Of a DNA stretch of 64,000 bases, positions 22,986 through 33,252 are shown one piece after another. Both the position numbers and the translations under genes were made by a program. This DNA is from Zygnema cylindricum (Eukaryota > Streptophyta > Zygnematophyceae > Zygnematales > Zygnemataceae). The stretch covers positions 41,373 to 105,372 of the forward strand of contig JBBHKE010002498.1 in NCBI GenBank assembly GCA_037447655.1. Reading direction: 5' to 3'. The notes under the pieces were generated by a model that did no database searches, had not been told where the DNA came from, and worked only from the letters and a program-made list of their open reading frames with translations. Numbering within the stretch: position 1 is the first letter of the stretch; each line of letters begins with the position of its first letter.

Positions 22986-23216
22986 CTAGTGATAGAAGTC
23001 ATCGAATGACTTGTCCAAAGATCCAAAAATCTCCATTTCAAGTGAGACAAACTGGCCTGACGGGTCTCGGTGAGCGTAGTCTCTTTCCTTTGTAGCCGAT
23101 CCGTCTCGAACCGCCACAGTTGAATGTGAAGCCGCACGAGATGAAATAAGTGTCCTGGTTGTATCCGTGAGGACCACATTGCCAAGCGTCTTCCCAACAC
23201 CATGAAAAAAAACCAA
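22986..23216 (-). pseudogene. Second remnant of the reverse-transcriptase-type ORF
   Basis: The - strand reads RDYAHRDPSGQFVSLEMEIF then GSLDKSFDDFYH, stop, CAKNV. It matches the + strand fragment at 12525-12644 nearly residue for residue (RDYxHRDP, EIFGxLDxSFDxF, CA). The upstream part (FFHGVGKTLGNVVLTDTTRT) has no counterpart there. It is broken by a stop codon and ends near the LTR boundary at 23294. Confidence 0.5.
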
Positions 23217-23293
23217 GTCAACCCGAGGGCTCTGACAACCCTTAGATTGGGACCGAGGTGAAACTATTTTAAAAACCTAATGTTTCATGGCGT

Positions 23294-24480
23294 TGAAACT
23301 CTGAGACCTCCATTAGTCCTCAGAGTAGGCAACTCTGAAGAAGCTTATCTAGTTAGTGCCGACTCCAAGTTGATACAAACCCAAATGATTGACCCCTTGA
23401 CAATAAAAACCCCAATACAACCTCACCCTTGTGTAATAACACTTTCTGTGTGCTCAGTTCCACCACAAAATGCAAAGTTAGAATATGAGTTTTGGACACA
23501 TTCACCCACTTTGAATTTCCCTTAGAAATGCAGCCAGCCTGGCAGACAAAAACTCTGACCAACTACACCCCTGTGTAGCTTAGACTTCCCTAAGTCTGCA
23601 GTAAAAAGAATCACTGAAAATGGTCCACTGAGTGAGTTGCAATTAAATGGCAAAGTTTTCCTATTTATATAGATGCTCTTTAGGAGAGAGGTGACTACCT
23701 GGCAAAATTATTCTAAGTCCTAAAACCCCTCTCTAAGCTCCCTAGTACTGAGGTACGGTCCAATCGTAAGACTGTACCGTACAAGAAAGTACAGGCACCA
23801 TCGTACTTTTTGTACGATCAATGTACGACATTGCCATAATGTGACATTTGTCACATCCGGAATTATCATCTTACGTTTCGGAAATCCCGCAATTCTCCCG
23901 GATCGTGCCACGTGTCATTCAGAGGTGCGGTGCTCAAAAACGCCAAGTCGCCCACTCTAGAATCCCGGCTGGCACCACGACCGTTCGAAATAGACCGACA
24001 TTTGAAATTGGCCGTCTAAATTATTGCGCGATATTTGTTTCATATTTGAAACAAATGCGCAATATTTGTTTCGAGATAACCCGTAGTCCGTACAATACAA
24101 ATTGTTTCTATGTCTTACTATGCCGTTAAATGAATTAGTCTAACTATTTATGTTTATATGGTTATCGTACCCTATATATTCTAACATAGGTCTTAGACTA
24201 CAGGATAAAGCTACTGGCTACATGTTTCTTAACAGACGTCAAGTACCAGGATCAAATTCTGGGTTCGTGAAGACAGTTTTGGTAAACCTACCAAAAACTA
24301 CAGCATGTCTCTCTCTCTAGGCAGCATGGACAGACATGGCTCTAGCTGTCTCTCGAACCTTCAATGATTGCGACAGGAGTGGGGGTTTGGAGAGTGGAGC
24401 GAGAGGCAGGCTGCTTTTGCTGACTTCCTCTTTATTAATTTTCCCTTTATTCAGACCTAGAAAATACATACATTTTAACA
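23294..24480 (-). mobile_element. copy D, 3' LTR (1187 bp)
   Basis: Begins TGTTAAAATGTATGTATTTT right after a purine tract and ends GGTCTCAGAGTTTCA, a TG..CA LTR. It contains the antisense tRNA-like module (~24200-24280) and the leader hairpins, one with the compensatory variant GACTTAGGGAAGTC. The flank after the CA end (ACGCCATG) is not retroelement sequence, so this end is a true LTR boundary. Confidence 0.85.
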
Positions 24481-24499
24481 CTCCCCATATTTTCTAGTC
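24481..24499 (-). promoter_or_regulatory. Polypurine tract of copy D
   Basis: GACTAGAAAATATGGGGAG directly precedes the LTR start. This is the expected plus-strand primer position. Confidence 0.75.
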
Positions 24500-24535
24500 T
24501 ACTTTCTTTTCAACTCCTACCAAATACATTTTTTT

Positions 24536-26052
24536 TTATTTTTCTTCGCATAAAACTTGAACAACCTCATATTCAAATACGTCTATTAGATGAGCCGAAA
24601 TAAAAATTGTATCTTGTTGATCACACACTTTATTTAGCATCCCACTTTTTATAAATCCGAACAAAGATATTATCCACCTCATCTCTTTTATATCCACACA
24701 AAATTCAATTTTCCTCTTGCAATTCAAACAGTCAGCCCCATCTCCAATCTGCAACACACTCCCAGATGCTAACCCTTTTACAGGCACACCTTCATAGATG
24801 GCATCACTCCCATTAGTGATGTCAAAACCATTACCCCCCAAATTAATCCTTAAATCAAGAGTTCCCACTAAGTTCCTCATAAAATCTACATCTTCCGAAC
24901 TCATTTTTTTATATATGATAATTACCCCATTTTCTGAACTTTCCTCACTCTTCCCACGAAATTCTTTCCACTATCACTTTCTATTTTTATTCCCAAAATA
25001 TATTTCTCCTCCCCTAAACTTTTAATCAAATATTCCTCTTCTCCCCTATCCTTTAGAGCTCCCTATAGATTTACTTCTCCCCTTTGCTCGGAATCAGTTG
25101 AAGTCTCCCTTTCCAACCAGTTTTTTGTTTCCAAAATATCTATGAAACTATCCTCAATAATTTGAACTCCCTCAAGTTTCTCCTTTCTCTTTAATTCCCT
25201 TATACCTCCAAAAGCACACTGTTGCTTTCGTGGAATTCTGTTTGCTTTTCTTTCTTCCCCATATTACCGATGCGGAGAAGCTCCAAAAACTCTTCATCCT
25301 CGATCTCCTCTTCCCCTTGTTCCTCCTCATCAACATTCCAACTTCTAATTTCTTCCAAACTAGGACACTCCTCCATATAGTGACCCGACTCCCTACAAAA
25401 GAAGCAAACCCCTTTTTTCAAAGCTCCCCTTGCTTTTCCTCTCCCTCTCTTTCCACCAAAATTCCGATAAGGTTTACCTTTGTCTTTCTTCCTCTCATCA
25501 GACTTCCTCTTGTCACCGCCCTTCCTCTCATCACGCTTCCGCCAGTCACCACCAGCTGTTAGTGCATTCACCATGTTACTTCCCCTATGAAGCTCCAAAG
25601 TGCTTTCCCTCACAAGAATTATCCCCATGGTAATGCTCCAAGTCCCTGAGGAGCCATCCATTTCCTGCACACGGTTAATAATATTTTCGTACTAATCTGG
25701 GAGTTTCATCTTTAGTGTGTTAATCTTTCTCTCCTCAGATTCTACATATCCCGCACTAGCAAGCTCAACATATAACGCATCATTATCATTACAAAACTCT
25801 ATCATGCTACCGCCTTTATAAGCATAGGCCCTTATTTCCTGTTTTACTAACTGCTACCTCTGTATTGTCTCACTCTTATAAATCTATCTTAGTGTTTCCC
25901 AGATTTTTGAAGACTTCGTTAGATTTAAAAGAGTGATAGCAAAGGACTTAGACACATTTCTAAGTATGAGATGTTTTGCTATAGTGTTCATATACTCCCA
26001 AATTCTACTTTCAGTTTCTTCAGTTTTAGTTATAACCCCTACAAGTGGGACC
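24536..26052 (-). pseudogene. copy D, decayed gag with pol remnant (non-autonomous copia)
   Basis: Same protein plan as the intact frame of copy E, but with stop codons. The gag part runs from ~26050 (IWEYMNTIAKHLILR) to a CCHC knuckle CFFCRESGHYMEECP at ~25380 and an acidic stretch. The distal part (24904-24536) is the RNase H-like remnant (GFDITNGSDA, VLQIGDGADCLNCKRK). The 5' end of gag and the 5' LTR are missing, replaced at 26053 by an LTR in the opposite orientation. Confidence 0.8.
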
Positions 26053-27081
26053 TGTAGAAATTAAGGCTCTTTTAGTATTTTCTAGGTTTTGTAAAATGCA
26101 GAAAAAAAGCAGAGGCAGTCTGCCTCTAACTCCTCTCTCTAGCTCCCACACTTGCCGCAGTCACTCAAAGTTGGAGAGGGAGATAGAGCCATGGCCGCCT
26201 ATGCTATCCCGACGGGGTCAAATATTAGGGTGGTAGATTTTACCAAAATGAACTTGGCGGACCCAAGGTTTGAACCTGGTACCTGCTGTCTGCCAAGGTA
26301 GCCGTAAGTCTTAGCCAACTAGTCTAAACCACATATATATCATATAGGGATTGATAGTTATTTAAATGTTAGCACGTAGGCTATTTTCATTCAACGGGAT
26401 ATTTAGACATAGATACAGTTTTGTAATGTATGGCGACGGAACATCTCAAACGGATACCACGCATTTTGTTTCGAAGGCGAAACAAATAGTGCGTAAGTAT
26501 TTATGACGGCCACGATTGTAATCGGGCTTAAGCGGACGGCCACAAATCATGCCCAGATCGCGCAATGGGTTTTTCGGCGGTTTGCGGTCAACGTCACATC
26601 AATCGCCACGTGTGGCACAATCACATTGGATTACGTCATGTACGAGGATTCGAGGAACGAATCCAAAAATGACATGTGTCGACTTGTTAGCCATGTCGTA
26701 TAATGGCCGTACAGAAAGTACACCGACACGTGTACCTTGATGTACGATACACTATTATGATTGGTGCCGTACTTTAGTAGATAGAGTTTTTGAGAGGGAT
26801 AGGACTTAGAAAAATTTGATAGATTGGACCCTCTCTCTTAGAGAGCTTCTATACAAATGGTCAACTTTAACCGTTCATAACTTACTGCTCATGGAGCAAA
26901 TTCAAAGATTCTTTTTGCAATCAACTCAAGGGAGTCTTGCCTTCACAGGGGTGAAGTTGGTCAGAGTTTTTGTCTGCCAGGGTGGCAGTTATTTTTGCTT
27001 AAACACAAAGGGGTCAGGATTATCCTAGAGGCTTCTTGGAAGCTGTCCACTCTGAGGACTTATGGAGGTCTCAGAGTTTCA
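26053..27081 (+). mobile_element. copia-family LTR without internal region (1029 bp)
   Basis: TGTAGAAATTAAGG start and CTCAGAGTTTCA end. It contains the tRNA-like module at 26263-26345 and hairpin CTTCACAGGGGTGAAG at ~26945. The PBS does not follow (next bases TTCTTCTGC). No target-site duplication is visible because the left flank is copy D and the right flank is Helitron sequence. Confidence 0.85.
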
Positions 27082-27111
27082 TTCTTCTGCTTGTGGTCAA
27101 TTGTAACGGCG

Positions 27112-27690
27112 TTAGTCTAAATTGTGAACAGTATCATTTAATATTAAGCGTAATTCAAGGGCTTCATGGATTCGTTCTCTGGCTGAAATACACTGTTCCG
27201 CCAAAGGGTTCTGTGTTTTCATCGTATCGTGAATCATTGTCACTACATCGTGGTCTAATCCATCTATAATGCTCATTCGCTTATTTACTTGCATCTCCAT
27301 TGATGCGTCAAATACATAGACTTTTGCAAACGCAGCTTGATTTTCTTAGGGCAAAAGTTGACCTATTCGATGACATATGGTACCTTGAATACCGAAATTG
27401 AAAGGGTCGTTACTTGCTCCAATCGATTGGTTGCTGATAGGGAGTGTTGTGGATGCACCAAGTGAGGTAAACAAAAACACTATGTTGTACGAACAGACTT
27501 TGTTCAAGAAATTAGCATTTCTATATAAAGTTAAAAGCTCCGAAGGAGGCGTTTCATATGAAGCAAGTTGTACTTTGCCAAGTACACAACAAACTCCAGC
27601 AGTCTCTCCTGCCCATTTTTGTGCGTTGCAATAAGTGCATGTAATTTACATAGGTGGAAGTCTACGTCGTTCATGACAGATGTAATCTTC
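27112..27690 (-). pseudogene. Helitron N-terminal ORF fragment
   Basis: Helitrons are rolling-circle transposons whose large protein starts with a zinc-binding and Helitron-like N-terminal region before Rep and helicase. The - strand frame reads CTYCNAQKWAGETAGVCCVL then GKVQLASYETPPSELLTLYR, SYNIVFLFTSLGA, NFGIQGTICHRIGQLLP, in-frame TAA, AFAKVYVFDASMEMQVNKRM. This is the pattern of Helitron N-termini: CxxC...CC..GK(V/I).LP, 'F(T)S(M/L)G', 'F(R)I.G...HRIG.LLP', '(F)AQLYIYD'. The Rep and helicase parts are absent and one in-frame stop is present. It lies between two LTRs of the same orientation. Confidence 0.7.
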
Positions 27691-27720
27691 ATGAAGTCCT
27701 AAAGCAATTTTTTGCACCCC

Positions 27721-28756
27721 TGTGAACAAATTAAAGGCTATTTTAGTATTTTCTAGGTTTTCTAACATGCAGAAAAGAAGCAGGGGCAGTCCGCCTCTAA
27801 CTCCTCTCTCCTGCTCCCACACTTGTCGCAGTCACTGAAAGTTGGAGAGGGAGATTGAGCCATGGCCGCCTATGCTATCCCGACTGGGACAGATATTAAG
27901 GTGGTAGATTTTACTAAAATGAACTTCGCGGACCCAAGGTTTGAACCTGATACCTGCCGTCTTCCAAGGTAGCCAGTAGCCGGTAGTCTTAGCCAACTAG
28001 TCTAAACCACAGATATATGATATAGGGATTGATAGTTATTTAAATGTTAACACGTAGGCTATTTTCATTCAACGGGATATTTAGACATAGATACAGTTTG
28101 TTATGTACGGCGACGGAACATCCGAAACGAATACCACGCATTTTGTTTCGAAGGCGAAACAAATAGTGCGCAAGTATTTATGACGGCCACGATTGTAATC
28201 CGACTTAATCAGACGGCCACGAAGCATGCCGGGATCGCGGAATGGGTTTTTGGCGGTTTGCGGTCGATGTCACATCAATCGCCACGTGGCACAATCACAT
28301 TGGATTACGGCATCTACGGAGATTCTAGGAATGAATCAAAAAATGACATGTGTCGACTTATTGGCCATGTTTTACAATGGCCATACACAAAGTACACCGG
28401 CACCTATACCTTTATGTACAATACACTATTATGATTGGTGGCGTACTTCAGTAGATAGAGTTTTAGAGAGAGATAGGACTTAGAAAAATTTGATAGATTG
28501 GATCCTCTCTCCAAGAGAGCTAATGTACAAATGGTCAACTTTGACCCTTCATAACTTACTGCTCAGGGGAGCAAATTCAGAGATTCTTTTTGCTACCAAC
28601 TCAGGGAAGTCTTGCCTTGACACGGGTAAAGGTGGAAAGAGTTTTTGTTTTCTAGAGTGGTAGTTATTCGTGCTGAAACACAAAGGGGTCAGGGTTATCC
28701 TAGAGGCTTCGTGTGAGCTGCCTACTCTGAGGTCCTATGGAGGACTCAGAGTTGCA
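27721..28756 (+). mobile_element. copy A, 5' LTR
   Basis: The first bases are altered (TGTGAACAAATTAAAGG against TGTAGAAATTAAAGG), then it follows the family to the end at ...GACTCAGAGTTGCA. It includes the tRNA-like module (~27925-28010) and the leader hairpins near 28593-28640. Confidence 0.85.
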
Positions 28757-30103
28757 GGTTATGGGCCCACCATCTAGGGTGCCCATATTTAATGGAGCTG
28801 GCTTCATATACTGGGGAAGTATGATGACAGGAGCTCTATGTGAGAAACAGTTTTGGGGAATAGTGAGTGGACAAGTGAGGCATCCATCCAGTCTAGGGAT
28901 ACCTCTAGGGTTTACAAGAGGCGGATTCACTAGAGATGCATATCCATCTTCAACGGAGAAAACAAAAGAATGAGAGGTGGTGGACAGAGGAAAGGAAAAG
29001 GAGACGGTCACACCAATAGCAACCGGTTCGGCATTTATGTCACCTATTCCGAGGAACGAGGAGAATGATATCGATACCTAGGACTACAACAATATGGCGA
29101 CTAACCACTTTATCCTTCGCCATCTTACTCAAGGGCTTGCATCTCCCCATTTGCAGGTAGAGAGGGCATCCGATCTTTGGGTGGCTCTCATAGAGATGTA
29201 TCGAAGTGGAACGATTCAGCAACAAAAGTTGGCTAATCATAAAATTAAAGAGTATGTATAGAAAAGGGGGAAGATGTTGGATTTTTGCAATGAGCTTGCT
29301 ACACTTTTCATGGAACTAGAGAGTGCTGGAAAAGATTTTAGTGAAAAGGAAAAGGTTAACTCTTTACTGATGAAGTTACCCGATGAGTTCGAGAACATAG
29401 TCAACCGTGTGTAGGACTTGGCGGACTCAAGGTGGATTTGGGATTCACTGATAGCGATGATTCTCGTTCGGGAGAATACAATTGAGATCCGAAAGGGAAG
29501 AAAGAATGGGCAAGCTTTGGCAGCTGGGACCGATTGGAGAAACAATGATTCCAAAAAACAAATTGGAAATTATCGAGGGGAGGGGCGGATAAATCAGACC
29601 GAGGAGTTCGGACCAAATACTCCCATGGGTTTGTGCCATTTTTGTAAGAAACCCGGGCACTACATGGCTAAATGCACTAAGTTAACCAAGCTGCGGTAAA
29701 AGGAGGGGCAGACTGGTGGACCCCTGAGAGGAAAGAAAAAGGCCCTTGTGACACATGTACATGAGGCGGAATCCGAGGACGAGGACGATGAACTCCAATT
29801 GGATGAGGAGTTGGAAGCGAAAAGCGAGGTTGAAATTCCACGAAAGCAGAAATGTGCTTTCGGTGGATTAAAAGGTGAAGCAGGCTGGATTGTAGACTCA
29901 AGTGCATCCATGCACATGTGTAAATATAAACACCAATTCACAAAGATAAGAAAGATTCCCACCATAGAGATAGAGTACGCGGATGGGAGGATAATCACTA
30001 CTACTCTTGTAGGATTAGTAGACATAAAAGTGTTAGTAGAAAGAAAGACATACATAGTTACATTCTCCGATGTATTGTTTATTCTAGAGCTGAACATAAA
30101 CCT
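28737..30103 (+). pseudogene. copy A, gag and protease region (autonomous-type copia)
   Basis: Gag begins MEDSELQVMGPPSRVPIFNG, continues through LDFCNELATLFMELESAGKD and CCHC knuckle CHFCKKPGHYMAKC (~29635), then an acidic linker and the aspartic protease motif, here VDSSAS instead of VDSGAS. Several stops break it (for example near 28971, 29080, 29259, 29413 and 29697). It ends abruptly at the LTR end of copy E. Confidence 0.85.
28757..28771 (+). promoter_or_regulatory. Primer-binding site of copy A
   Basis: GGTTATGGGCCCACC starts immediately after the LTR CA. Its first 13 bases are the exact complement of the initiator tRNA-Met anticodon stem-loop (TGGGCCCATAACC), the half-tRNA primer site type known from Drosophila copia. 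Confidence 0.8.
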
Positions 30104-31345
30104 TGAAACTCTGAGACCTCCATTGGCCCTCAGAGTATGCAGATCCAAAAGAAGCTAATCTAGATAGTGCCGACTCCAAGTTAATATAAACCCAAGTGAC
30201 TGACCCCTTGACAGTCAGAACCCCAATATAGATTCACCCCTGTGAAATAACACTTTCTGTGTGCTCAGTTCCACCACAGAATGCAAAGTTAGAATATGAG
30301 ATTTGGACACATTCACCCACTTTGAATTTCCCTTAGAAATACAGCCACCCTGGCAGACAAAAACTCTGACCGACTACACCCCTGTGTAGCCTAGACTCCC
30401 CTGAGTCCGCAGCAAAAAGAATCACTGAAAATGGTCAAGTAAATTGATAGTTATGGCTGGCCAAAGTTTGCCATTTATACAGGGTGCTCTCTGGGAGAGG
30501 CAGCTGCCTACCCAAAATTTTCTAAGTCCTATACCCTCTCTAAAACTCTATCTACTGAAGTACGACACCAATCAAATTACTGTGTCGTACAGAAAAGTAC
30601 AGGTGCCGGTGTACTTTCTGTACGGCCATTGTACGACATGGCCAAAATGTCGACACGTGTCAAATCAGGATTAGTTCCTGTAATCTCCGGAATTCCCGTA
30701 GTCCAATGTTATCACGCCACGTGTCACATGACGTGACAAAGACCGTAAAACGCCAAAAATGCCTTTTCCGTGATCGCGGCGCCTATCGTGGCCGTCCGAT
30801 CAAGACCGGCTATAATCGTAGCCGCTGAAATTCGACGCGCGGTATTTGTTTCGCTATCGAAACAAATGCGCGGTATTCGTTTCGCTGTCGAAACAAATGC
30901 GCGGTATTTGTTTCGCTATCGAAACAAATGCGCGGTATCCGTTCTGCCCCCATTCCGTACTTCGTACTAAATTAAACTGTATCTATGTACTAAGTATCTA
31001 TTAGCCGTTAAACGGATTAATCTACATATAACGATTTATATATTTGTCAAACCCTATATATCGTAATATCTGTTCTAGACATAACGGCTAGAGCTAACGG
31101 CTAACGCGGATTGATGGACGGTAGGTACCAGGATCAATTCCTGGGTCCGTCAACTAATTTTTGGTAAGACTACATAATTTACCCCCTGTCTTCTCTAGAG
31201 AGCCTAGGCAGCCATGGCTCTAGCTCCCTATCCAGCCTTCAGTGACTACGACAAGTATGGGGGCTTGGAAAGGGGAGTTAGAGGCAGACCGCCTCAGCTC
31301 TTTTTCTATCCTAATACAGACCTATAAAATACTCAAATATCAACA
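30104..31345 (-). mobile_element. copy E, 3' LTR (1242 bp, complete)
   Basis: Begins TGTTGATATTTGAG after the polypurine tract and ends CTCAGAGTTTCA. TATA-like TGTATAAATGG (~30470) is followed by hairpins GACTCAGGGGAGTC, CTACACAGGGGTGTAG and a CTGCCAGGGTGGC stem. Against the 5' LTR only about six differences were counted over ~990 shared bases (~99.4% identity), so insertion is recent. Confidence 0.9.
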
Positions 31346-31364
31346 CTCCCCTTATTTTCTAGTC
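31346..31364 (-). promoter_or_regulatory. Polypurine tract of copy E
   Basis: GACTAGAAAATAAGGGGAG directly before the 3' LTR. It is nearly the same as in copies C and D, so the same enzymes could use it. Confidence 0.8.
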
Positions 31365-31374
31365 TATTTTTCTT

Positions 31375-33252
31375 TTAACTTCCACAAACAAGTAAACAAA
31401 CACCCCCTCCCCTTTTTCTTTTCTTTTTCCTTTTTCCTTTTCCTTTCATAAAACTTAAGTATTTAACACAGTGGATAAAATGAACTGAAATGATAATTGT
31501 ATCACATATTTTATTTAACATCCCATTTTTCTTAAACCCGAGCAAAGATTTTATCCACCTCTTCCCTTTTCCATCCACACTAAATCCACTTTCCCTCTTG
31601 AAATTCAAACAACCAGCCCCATCCCCAACCTTCAACACATACCCGGATGATAACCCTTTTACAGGCACATCTTCACAAGAGACATCACACCAAGTAGTGA
31701 TGTCAAATCCATCCACCTCCAAATATTCCCAAAAACCACTAGTCCCCACTAAGTTCCTCATAAGATCTACATCTTCCGTAATCATATTTTTATCCATGAT
31801 AATTACCCCATTTTCTGAACTTCCCTCACTGTCTCCCATGGAATTCTTTCCACTATCACTTTCTATTTTAATTCCCAATAAATATTTCTCTTCTCCCCTA
31901 TCTTTTAAAACCCCCTCTAGAATTAATTCTCCCCTTTCCTCGGAATCCGTTGAAGTCTCCCTTTCCGACCAGTTTTCTGTTTCCAAAATATTTATGAAAC
32001 TATCCTCAATATTTTGAACTTCTTCAAGTATCTCCTCTCTCTTTACTTCCCTTATACCTCCAAAAGCACACTGTTGCCTTCGTCCTATTTCTGTGTACTT
32101 TTCTCTCTTCCCCATTCTACCGATGTGAAGAAGCTCCAATTTTTCTTCATCCTCTTTCTCCTCTTCCTCTTCGTCCTCCTCATCCACATTCCAACTTCTA
32201 AATTTTTCCAAACAAGGGCATTCCTCCATATAATGACCCGGTTCCCTACAAAAGAAGCAAACCCCTTTTTTCAAAGCTCCCGTGCCTTTTCCTCTCCCTC
32301 TCTTTCCACCAAAGTTCCGATAAGGTTTACCTTTGTCTTTCTTTCTCTCATCACGCTTCCGCTCGTCACCACCGTTCTTCTCATCACGCTTCCGCTCGTC
32401 ACCGCCGTTCCTCTCATCACGATTCCGCCAATCACCACCAGCTGAAAATGCATTGACCCTGTCCTTTCCCCTACGAAGCTCCAAAGTGCTTTCCCTCACA
32501 AGAATTATCCCCATGGTAAAGCTCCAAGTCCATGAGGAGCCATCCATTGCCTGCATACGACAAATTATGTTTTCGTACTCATCTGGGAGTTTCATAATTA
32601 GTGTATTAATCTTACTCTCCTCAGATTCTACATATCCCGCACTAGTAAGCTCAACATATAACGCAGCAATATCATTACAAAACTCTATCATGCTACCGCC
32701 TTTATAAACGTAGGCATCTATTTCTTGTTTTACTAATTGCTGCCTCTGAATAGTCTCACTCTTATAAATCTGAGTTAGTGCTTCCCTTATCTCCGAAGAC
32801 TTGGTTAGACTTAAAAGAGTGATAGCTATCGACTTAGACACATATCTAAGTATGAGATGTTTTGCTATAGTGTTTTTGTATTCCCATATTTTCCTGTCAT
32901 TTTCTTCAGTTTTAATCCCTACATGTGGTACCATAGCTGAGAGCCTAGCTCCCCTCACCATAGGTGTCCCTTTTTCCTTCTCCCCTATTTCCCCATCCAC
33001 GGAAAGGTTTTTCCCTTCACCTTCCGTTGCATCTGAACTCCGGGTGATATTCTGGACAGTCTCAGATGATTCTCCGTAGTAAGCTCCTCCAAAGCTAGGT
33101 GGCGGACATCTCACTTGTCCCGCAACAATTCCCCATAAGTGCTTCTCGAAAAGCAATCCCTCCATTGTAAACGCCCAATACGTGAAGCATGTTCCATCAA
33201 ACATAGGCACCCTAGATGGTGGGCCCATAACCTGAAACTCTGACACCTCCAT
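31375..33252 (-). CDS. copy E single ORF: Gag fused to a shortened RT/RNase H remnant (625 aa)
   Basis: One uninterrupted frame of 625 codons. N-terminus MEVSEFQVMGPPSRVPMFDG; capsid-like region with LILRYVSKSIA and SMIEFCNDIAALYVELTSAG; a basic RDERNGGDERKR repeat; CCHC knuckle CFFCREPGHYMEECP (~residue 335); an acidic linker; then pol remnants: KYLLGIKIESDSGK matches the RT end (KYILGIQVERDRKR) of copy C, and FDITTWCDVSCEDVPVKGLS plus GYVLKVGDGAGCLNFKR matches its RNase H (DITTWSDASYGDAPMRRCTY). Protease, integrase and the RT catalytic core are absent. The intact frame and young LTRs suggest the protein is or was recently made and that the element depends on enzymes of the autonomous copies. 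Either the ATG at 33252 (inside the LTR) or the one in the PBS (33228) could start it. Confidence 0.85.
   Translation of the reverse strand: MEVSEFQVMGPPSRVPMFDGTCFTYWAFTMEGLLFEKHLWGIVAGQVRCPPPSFGGAYYGESSETVQNITRSSDATEGEGKNLSVDGEIGEKEKGTPMVRGARLSAMVPHVGIKTEENDRKIWEYKNTIAKHLILRYVSKSIAITLLSLTKSSEIREALTQIYKSETIQRQQLVKQEIDAYVYKGGSMIEFCNDIAALYVELTSAGYVESEESKINTLIMKLPDEYENIICRMQAMDGSSWTWSFTMGIILVRESTLELRRGKDRVNAFSAGGDWRNRDERNGGDERKRDEKNGGDERKRDERKKDKGKPYRNFGGKRGRGKGTGALKKGVCFFCREPGHYMEECPCLEKFRSWNVDEEDEEEEEKEDEEKLELLHIGRMGKREKYTEIGRRQQCAFGGIREVKREEILEEVQNIEDSFINILETENWSERETSTDSEERGELILEGVLKDRGEEKYLLGIKIESDSGKNSMGDSEGSSENGVIIMDKNMITEDVDLMRNLVGTSGFWEYLEVDGFDITTWCDVSCEDVPVKGLSSGYVLKVGDGAGCLNFKRESGFSVDGKGKRWIKSLLGFKKNGMLNKICDTIIISVHFIHCVKYLSFMKGKGKRKKKRKRGGGVCLLVCGS
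33218..33232 (-). promoter_or_regulatory. Primer-binding site of copy E
   Basis: GGTTATGGGCCCACC on the - strand, adjacent to the LTR end at 33233. Identical to the autonomous copies. Confidence 0.8.

Noticed and set aside
26268-26290. TGGCGGACCC... as the copia primer-binding site
   Set aside because: It lies ~220 bp inside the LTR and is also present in 3' LTRs. True LTR ends (CA plus foreign flank) are ~750 bp further on.
26263-26345. Functional tRNA gene
   Set aside because: The tRNA-like half is inside LTRs, lacks a proper anticodon arm and 5' acceptor partner, and recurs in every LTR.
29660-30148. Long - strand frames opposite copia gag
   Set aside because: Antisense to a clear CCHC/protease region; no homology of their own.
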